From the NCBI RefSeq assembly GCF_036373705.1, contig NC_089853.1, positions 29,595,568 to 29,659,567 of the forward strand: DNA of 64,000 nt, written 5' to 3'. Position 1 is the first letter of the stretch. Each line of letters opens with the position of its first letter. Positions 52,150 to 64,000 of this stretch are shown piece after piece. Under the pieces are notes generated by a model, which worked only from the letters and a program-made list of their open reading frames with translations, was not told the origin of the DNA and did not search any database. This DNA comes from Amia ocellicauda (lineage: Eukaryota; Chordata; Actinopteri; Amiiformes; Amiidae). The translations under genes were made by a program, and so were the position numbers.

Positions 52150-52345
52150 TAAGTAAATTGTATTTGTTACATAACTATCACTTTCTGTACAATAACTGTT
52201 GAAGTGTTAAAACTGGATAACCACAAACGTTGCTTTCTTGCAGAAAATCTATTCAAGTTATTGATGTCTGAGGTAATGTATTCTCTTAAAGCCAGTCTGA
52301 GAGATGCTTTGTTGATCTCAACACAAAACAGTGCAGAAACAGTGC
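52150..52345 (+). pseudogene. decayed duplicate of ctsh exon 2 and flanking intron
   Basis: Sequence around GAAGTGTTAAAACTGGATAA (from 52201) matches the end of ctsh intron 1 (GAAGTGTTAAACTGGATAAC near 56740), followed by a shared TTGC..TTTCTTGCAG acceptor region. An exon-like piece then reads ENLFKLLMSE against ctsh EYLFKSWTSQ, with a GT donor after it. A later CAGTGCAGAAAC is also shared. No copies of other ctsh exons were found nearby. A fragmentary duplication, about 4.5 kb upstream of the real exon. Confidence 0.6.
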
Positions 52346-53654
52346 TTATACAGTCGTCCTTACGATTGTACAACACCCTCCCCCGACCCCTTAATTAAAC
52401 TAATACAGTGGATGCAGTATCAGAAGCCGCTCCTGCTTAAATACCAGATGTCCTACAGGTATGATTAAAAGAAACCAGAAGCTTCAGTAACACAATCAAA
52501 ATGTCATGGGACCTCTCCTAGCATTTATTCACATAGGAGGGGTGAAATAAAGAAAATATAATATAATCTGTGAAATAAAACACATTGTGCTTAAACAGAA
52601 TATGCATTCAGACATGAGGAATAATTAAAGTGACAATGTGAAGAGTGAATTTACAACCATGAAATAACCACTGCAGACAAAACTCACCCATTCGGGATCT
52701 TAGAAGATTGGGAGGGGTTACAAAGAACTTCGACTAATGATGATAAAAGAAATCCCACTAAAAATCTTAAAGCTAATACAAAGAAAATGTGCAAAAAAAC
52801 ATTCAAGAAAACAGTGACTGCACACTCCTAAAATACAAAATAAAAAAATACATTAGGCACACACACACACGCTACTAGGGAGAAATGGCATGGTTTTGGG
52901 TTTAGATGTTCTGGAGGATAAACAAAGCGAGATAAGCTGGAAGTCCCAATCAGAAATGTTGTGGTCAAGAGCATCAATGAGCACAGCTTTTATACGGGTA
53001 GGTAGATTAGATTTAATTAACTAATTAACCCTACATACTACATACATACATACATTATGAAGGTGTACATGATTTAAATCATATATTGTTGCTGTTTTAT
53101 TAGGTGACCCCAAACCTAAAGGACAATACAGTAGCTCTGTACTGGATGAAGAAGGCCTACTGTATATGAAGCCCCTCTCAGAATAGAGCCCAGAATGCCT
53201 ACCTGAAGAGGAGGAAGCTTCCCCCAGGCACAGACTGTACAGATACTATATCACTTGTATGAAAACTATTCTTTGTATTAGATAACCTTATTTATCTTTC
53301 TAGCATCTGTTTCCAAAAGGAACAATGTGTCATTGTTATTAGAAGTTATCTAGATGCCTAACAAGAGTTCATATGCATAGTTACAGAGATTCAGGAGAAA
53401 ATAAATACACTTAGAAACTTGTTGTTTTTATTTACTTTTTTGGGGTCTGCCATACACCTCCCCGGCCCCCGGGTGAGGAAAATTACTGGGAGAACAACTG
53501 ACCGCTGTTCCCTCTGTGACTGGCTCCCCCCTTTATAAAACGGGAAGTGTTTACCTTCCTGTTTGTGGTGAGGCAGGAGGAGAGATGGGGAGTCAGAGTG
53601 AGTGTGAGAGAAAAACAAAACAGGATTGAGATTACAGTAACAAACTATACATAC
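52346..53654. other. intergenic, nothing recognised
   Basis: No exon with family signatures and no named repeat, only short CA-rich and TACA-rich runs. Confidence 0.5.
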
Positions 53655-54326
53655 TGTAACACATTGTGGGGCAGGGTTATGGAGGATTGCTATATACCTG
53701 CCCATGTATTACATTTCCTTGCTTCTAGGCCTACAAGGCAAGGGAGAAAAAACTATAGAGCCCACAAGCCCCGGCACTTAACTTCCTGTTGGCTGTCGGC
53801 TTATCCCCTCAAGCAGTCAGTTGACACACAGCTGGCTCAGGGCCTTTGTCTTCTATCATTTGTGGACAGGGAGAAGGAGAGTGACTGAGAGGCAGCATAA
53901 GAAGAGCAAAGGAGAAGATAAAGATAACTCATACCTGGCTTTTGACCCCTTTTTGGATTACAAACCCCCTATGGAATTGACCCTGGACTGGTGGACAACC
54001 CTTCCTCTGGTAATTTGACTCTTGCTGATCTCTTGACTATGAACTCTCAACTTGTGTTATTGTTTGGTGTACTGGCATTCAGCTTAGCTGACCCAAAATT
54101 AGAGAGGGACTGGAAGAAAAGTGAAGATAAGGCTCAAAAGAAGAGCTAGGTTATATTTTTATTTTTGTTTGTATTTTATCTGTGAATGCTCTGTATTGTA
54201 AAGTCATCTGTTTAAAATAAACACAGCCATAGAGCTGTTGTACTTGGAACTCAGTCCTGCAAAACTGTATGCTTACAGCCCCACCTACATCTCACTTGTG
54301 CCACACCCAACCCCCACTGTGTCACA
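53655..54326 (+). mobile_element. solo LTR with perfect target-site duplication
   Basis: 672 bp from TGTAACACA to TGTGTCACA (8 of 9 inverted bases match), flanked on both sides by ATAC (53651..53654 and 54327..54330). An AATAAA lies near 54218. It is unlike the other two LTR families in the window. No internal retroelement sequence adjoins it. Confidence 0.8.
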
Positions 54327-54338
54327 ATACATACATAC

Positions 54339-55176
54339 AGACAGGTGACAAATTAAGGGAAAAACCTGAATAAATGAGTGGAGGAACAAAATGACTGCAG
54401 ATGCCACCAAATAGATCTACTGCATGATAAAATTAAGCAATACTATCATGCTCTGTGGCATGTATAAAAATGCTGAGCAGGCCCAGTTGACCTCGATTTT
54501 GGATCAAGATGGCAGTGCATAAACCCATCATTACAAAGACAAAAGCACATTTGAGAGTTCGGTGGTGCAAAAACCATAGGCACTGGTCTACAGAGATGTG
54601 GAAAAAAGTGATATGGTCATATGGTCCTTCACCATATTCTTGATAAGTGGGCGAGTGCATGTGTGGCAACACCAAGAGAATGGTACAGTCCTGACTGCTT
54701 GACCCCTACAGTGAGGGGGTCGGAAGCTTTGTTATGCTGTGGGGGGCATTTTCCTGGCATGGTTTGGGTCCACTTGTCCCCTTACAGGGAAGGGTGACTG
54801 CAAAACATGACAAAGTTATTCTGAGTGATCACCTTTATCCTATGGTGAAACATTTCTATACTGATGGGAGTGGGCTCTTCCAGGATGACAATGCCCCCAT
54901 CCACAGGGCACGAGGGCTAACTGAACGGTTTGATGAGTATGAAAATAAAAATGCTATGGCCTTTGCAGTCACAAGATTTGAAACCAATTGAACACCTGTG
55001 GATTTTGGACCAATGTGTTAGACAGCGCTCTCCACTACCATCATCAAATCCCCAAATGAGGGAATATCTTCTGGAAGAATGGTGTTCATCCCTCCAGTAG
55101 AGTTCAGAGACTCGTAGAATCTGTGCCAAGAGCATTGAAGCTGGTGGTTTTTCCTTTAATTTGTCACTCATCTGTG
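54339..55176 (+). mobile_element. decayed, shortened Tc1-like element
   Basis: Ends are inverted (left GGTGACAAATTAAGGGAAAA; right the reverse complement of GTGACAAATTAAAGGAAAAA). The plus strand holds a DDE fragment at 54734..54991 (MLWGAFSWHGLGPL, FQDDNAPIHRAR), then frameshifts before the region encoding the last catalytic residue. It is a separate Tc1 subfamily from those in acsbg1. Confidence 0.85.
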
Positions 55177-56300
55177 CATACAGTTTTAGCAGCCTGGCAT
55201 TGATAGCTTACAGCTTTTTTGTTGCTGTTTTACTGCAGCAAGAGCATTATTATTTAAATGTAATGTATTGCCTGGAACACAGCAAGAAGCACCTCCTATC
55301 AGTTCACTGCAAGAAAACAGTCCTCAAAGACTTGTTGAGTAAATAATAATGAAAGCAGTTATGAGGAGATCTGGAATAGATATTAGGACTTCTATTGGTT
55401 CAGAACTGTATATCCCAGTTTTAAGATATTCATATATGTATTCATACTATGGCATACATAGTATGTATATAGGGGCTAAGACCTCTCAAGCCATCTGGAA
55501 GAACCCCACCCAAATCCCCTGTGTGTGCCTGTGTATAAACAATTAACTATCTACTATCCTTCAGACCTTCACAAAACAGTACAATATAGAATGTATTCAT
55601 AATAAAATATTATTTGTTACAGGGTCTGTACAGGGTAAAGGAATTGTTTGCTTGAAATATAATAAATTACTTATTTTGTCAAGCATCACAGTCTGGTAAA
55701 CATTTACGCCCATGATAAACTTTGCCATGGAAATTCCCTAGACAATAACATAAGGCAACAGGTATGATCTTATCTGCACATTTCAATGTCACAACCATTC
55801 AAACTACAGACATAGAGGTTTTGGTAGTTAAAAATCACAAAACCTTATTGAAAAAATAGGAATGCAACTAAACTTCCCCTTTTCTGACTTAACAGAGGTC
55901 ATAATGCAAGCAGAGATTTCAGTAAAAAGTGCATTGTCATTACTCTGTACTTGCTGCTGACTCAATGACTTTAAACAACGCAGGCTTTAAAATACATTGA
56001 TATGCTGAAGCACATGCCATATATGTTTTTTAAACAATGTGTACTTGTTCCTTTACATTTCGCGATTTCTAGCAAAGAAGTAGCCGACTGTGGTTTAACA
56101 GTTATTGCAGGCGCTACAATGCGACTTGAAATAGCAGGAGGGAAACTTAGCAAAACATACATGACTGTATTAGATGGAAATGAAAGTATTTCAGCTGACT
56201 GATCTCACACAGGAAAGAGAATCATAAACCGTGCATCATGTGATATTTTCTGAAAAGGGTTCCTTGTACCAGACGTTTGTAGTTTTGTATCACAGACACT

Positions 56301-62069
<5,769 letters not shown>

Positions 62070-62435
62070 AGTATGAAGACATGAAGAAGACTGAGACAAA
62101 AAGGGAAAATGAACACACAAACTGCACTCTAGTTCTGTTTCTTTAGAATTCACACTATACTGTTTACAGGTTCATTGCAGCCTTAATAATAATATTTGTT
62201 TTAAATCAAAGGGAAGTACCATTTCTTAGTAACTGTGAACACATTGTTATTTTTTAACAATAACTGCAAATTTAAGTAAAAGTAAAAGTATTTTCTGCAC
62301 ATATCTAAACTTGCATATTATTGAGTGCCTTGTTTTCTAATATTACATATTACTACGCAAATCTCATATGGATGACCAGCCTGCATTGTTGCTCTATGAC
62401 CATTAACTCCTTAAAGCATGCTGTTAATACATTAT

Positions 62436-62439
<4 letters not shown>

Positions 62440-62493
<54 letters not shown>
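62440..62493. repeat. (TA)n microsatellite
   Basis: About 27 TA units, in the presumed ctsh 3' UTR. It directly adjoins the MITE at 62494..62567 and is matched by another TA run (62568..62602) on its other side. Confidence 0.9.
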
Positions 62494-62494
<1 letters not shown>

Positions 62495-62566
62495 TGCTCA
62501 AAAAAATTAAGGGAACACTCCAAGTTCATAAATCAATGTTAAGTGTTCCCTTATTCTTTTTGAGCA

Positions 62567-62567
<1 letters not shown>
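62494..62567. mobile_element. Tc1-type MITE, 74 bp, in the presumed ctsh 3' UTR
   Basis: CTGCTCAAAAAAATTAAGGG at the left and the inverse CCCTTATTCTTTTTGAGCAG at the right, with TA on both sides. The insertion splits a TA microsatellite, its preferred target. If transcribed, it would form a strong hairpin upstream of the poly(A) signal. Confidence 0.85.
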
Positions 62568-62606
<39 letters not shown>

Positions 62607-62741
62607 TCAAACTACTGAAAATGTTGATGTATAAGAAGCACAAATACATGTGTACAATATAATGGAGATGTATTTTTAAATCAATGCAATGTACTCTAGG
62701 ACTTGCTCATTGAGATTGTCTGTTGCTTTTGTGCTTTTATA

Positions 62742-62747
62742 AATAAA
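62742..62747 (+). terminator. poly(A) signal, probable ctsh 3' end
   Basis: AATAAA about 0.67 kb after the ctsh stop, followed by a T-rich stretch. No better signal lies between it and the stop. Confidence 0.55.
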
Positions 62748-62767
62748 GTCTGATTTTATTGATTTAA

Positions 62768-63180
62768 GCTGGGTAGCGTATTTCTGTTTGTACCGAGCAG
62801 TTAAACGTAGGTTGCATGATTGGGTACAAAGGAAAACATTTGTATTTGAGCATTGGTGAAAGACAAAACTGAAAAGTTGGGAGAATTGTGTGGGATAATC
62901 GGCATGTATTTAATTTTTGGCAAACAGCAAAGGGAGGATGGAAGGTAAAGGTAAGAAGGAAGGAAGAAAATGCGACGTAGCTGATGCTGGTGTAGTCCAA
63001 ATAAGTTTAACCCGTGATAGCTAACGAGTGTATAAAATATGATTTGTGTATCGTGACAATAATGCAAAGGTCTCTAAATTGAATCATATTCAGCCACTGA
63101 TTTTTTTTTAACTATACCAAGGTAATTACTGACTTACGTGATGGATTAATATGTATATATTGTTCCAATGTATTTTATAT
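62768..63180. other. intergenic between ctsh and blm
   Basis: No exon or recognisable repeat. The two genes run in the same direction. Confidence 0.5.
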
Positions 63181-63310
63181 AGATAAACGCCACTTTTCAA
63201 TTGGTTTAGACGCACACTGAGCGCGACTCACGACCCGGAAGTACTGGCGCGTCTGTTGCCCAATGGGAGGCACCCGCGGAAACGCGCAAAATACAAAACT
63301 GTACAATCCG
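63181..63310 (+). promoter_or_regulatory. blm promoter region
   Basis: A GC-rich island in AT-rich surroundings. It has an ETS-type site CCGGAAGT (63235..63242), an E2F-like TGGCGCG (63245..63251) and a CCAAT box (63260..63264). E2F plus CCAAT is usual for S-phase genes and fits a replication-linked helicase. A noncoding first exon probably follows, ending at the GTAAGA donor after 63369. Confidence 0.5.
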
Positions 63311-63790
63311 GCGGACAACATGAGCACCAGCTAACAGATGAGTTGTTAAAATAAACTCTGATGTTTAAGGTAAGATAGAGGTTTCTCTATCATCCAGTGG
63401 TTTTAATATGTTTTAAAATATTATCGTGTAGGGTTTCTGGCTTTCTTGTAAATACATCCTATCTGTCCATTCAGACTTGTTATGAATGTGAACGACTACA
63501 CAATTTCGGTTATAATTACATGTATACCAGTTGATAATTTTGGTAAATGTATAAACTCGAAAACTAGTGACTGTGGAAACTTGTTATTGTGCCAAACTCA
63601 CACAGAAGGCAGTGACAGTTCAACTTGTTTTCACTGTGATGTATATTTTGTACGTTTAACCGTACAATTTAACTTGATGTTGGCAGCTTGTAGTGAATTG
63701 AGTAAACGGCTGTTTTAAACAGTGGTTAACACGAGTTTGTACTGACGTTTTCTTTTTTCTCTCCCCCTGCTTTAAGCTTGTAAACACACA

Positions 63791-63888
63791 ATGCCGGGTC
63801 TTCCACAAAATAACCTCCAGAAACAACTGGAGCTGCATAGCAGTAAAGCTGCACAGAACAGACTCTCGCTGTGTAAACCCAAACCAGG
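63791..63888 (+). CDS. blm: blm, Bloom syndrome RecQ helicase (first coding exon only)
   Basis: Reads MPGLPQNNLQKQLELHSS then KAAQNRLSLCKPKP, closely like the human BLM N-terminus (PQNNLQEQLERHS, LSLSKPK), and ends with a GTAAGA donor in phase 2. The acceptor is at 63776, and a probable noncoding exon 1 lies upstream, as in human BLM. BLM unwinds recombination and replication intermediates in the nucleus. This N-terminal segment precedes the helicase domain. Only 32 codons are visible, so the call rests on a short match and on the chromosome 15 neighbourhood. Confidence 0.8.
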
Positions 63889-63941
63889 GTAAGAGCACTG
63901 GGCTTAGTCCGTACACCAGGATATAAACCTCTAAATATAAA

Positions 63942-63949
<8 letters not shown>

Positions 63950-63974
<25 letters not shown>
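63950..63974. repeat. (GA)n microsatellite
   Basis: About 12 GA units in the first blm intron after the coding exon. Confidence 0.9.
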
Positions 63975-64000
63975 ATGCAATATTTTACAATGGTATTGCA

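Overview
This is eukaryotic, ray-finned-fish-like genomic DNA. Genes are split into many short exons with GT..AG introns. The intervening DNA is AT-rich and full of TA, TTA and GAAA microsatellites, Tc1/mariner elements, Tc1-type MITEs, solo LTRs and an endogenous-retrovirus remnant. CIB2, IDH3A, ACSBG1, CTSH and BLM all lie on human chromosome 15q25-q26, so the block looks like conserved vertebrate synteny. I cannot name the species.

Layout, left to right. Positions 1-10151 hold the 5' part of cib2 (minus strand, coding exons 1-2; the rest lies off the left edge). Positions 13182-19545 hold a 9-exon lrrc61-type gene (plus, 260 aa). Positions 21868-31605 hold idh3a (plus, 11 coding exons, 366 aa). 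Positions 33409-48985 hold acsbg1 (minus, 14 coding exons, 723 aa), convergent with idh3a. Positions 49000-56300 are a repeat-rich spacer with a truncated endogenous retrovirus, a solo LTR, a decayed Tc1 copy and a decayed copy of ctsh exon 2. Positions 56301-62069 hold ctsh (plus, 12 coding exons, 328 aa). Positions 63181-63888 hold the promoter, noncoding first exon and first coding exon of blm (plus), which runs off the right edge. Every complete gene was joined exon by exon. All splice phases close, and the protein lengths match the human orthologues I remember (IDH3A 366, ACSBG1 about 724, LRRC61 about 259, CTSH 335).

The genes do unrelated jobs: calcium-binding adaptor, leucine-rich-repeat protein, mitochondrial NAD-isocitrate dehydrogenase, very-long-chain acyl-CoA synthetase, lysosomal aminopeptidase and DNA helicase. 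They share a neighbourhood, not a pathway. acsbg1 introns carry most of the mobile DNA: four Tc1-type insertions, one a fusion of two elements and one split by a solo LTR.

I did not find a convincing new molecular system. The observations most worth checking are an intron-rich lrrc61 between cib2 and idh3a, a decayed duplicate of ctsh exon 2, and a 57-bp segment copied within the cib2 region and flanked by a 13-bp direct repeat. Also notable are solo LTRs with identifiable target-site duplications (one nested in Tc1) and a chimeric Tc1 with a nearly intact transposase.
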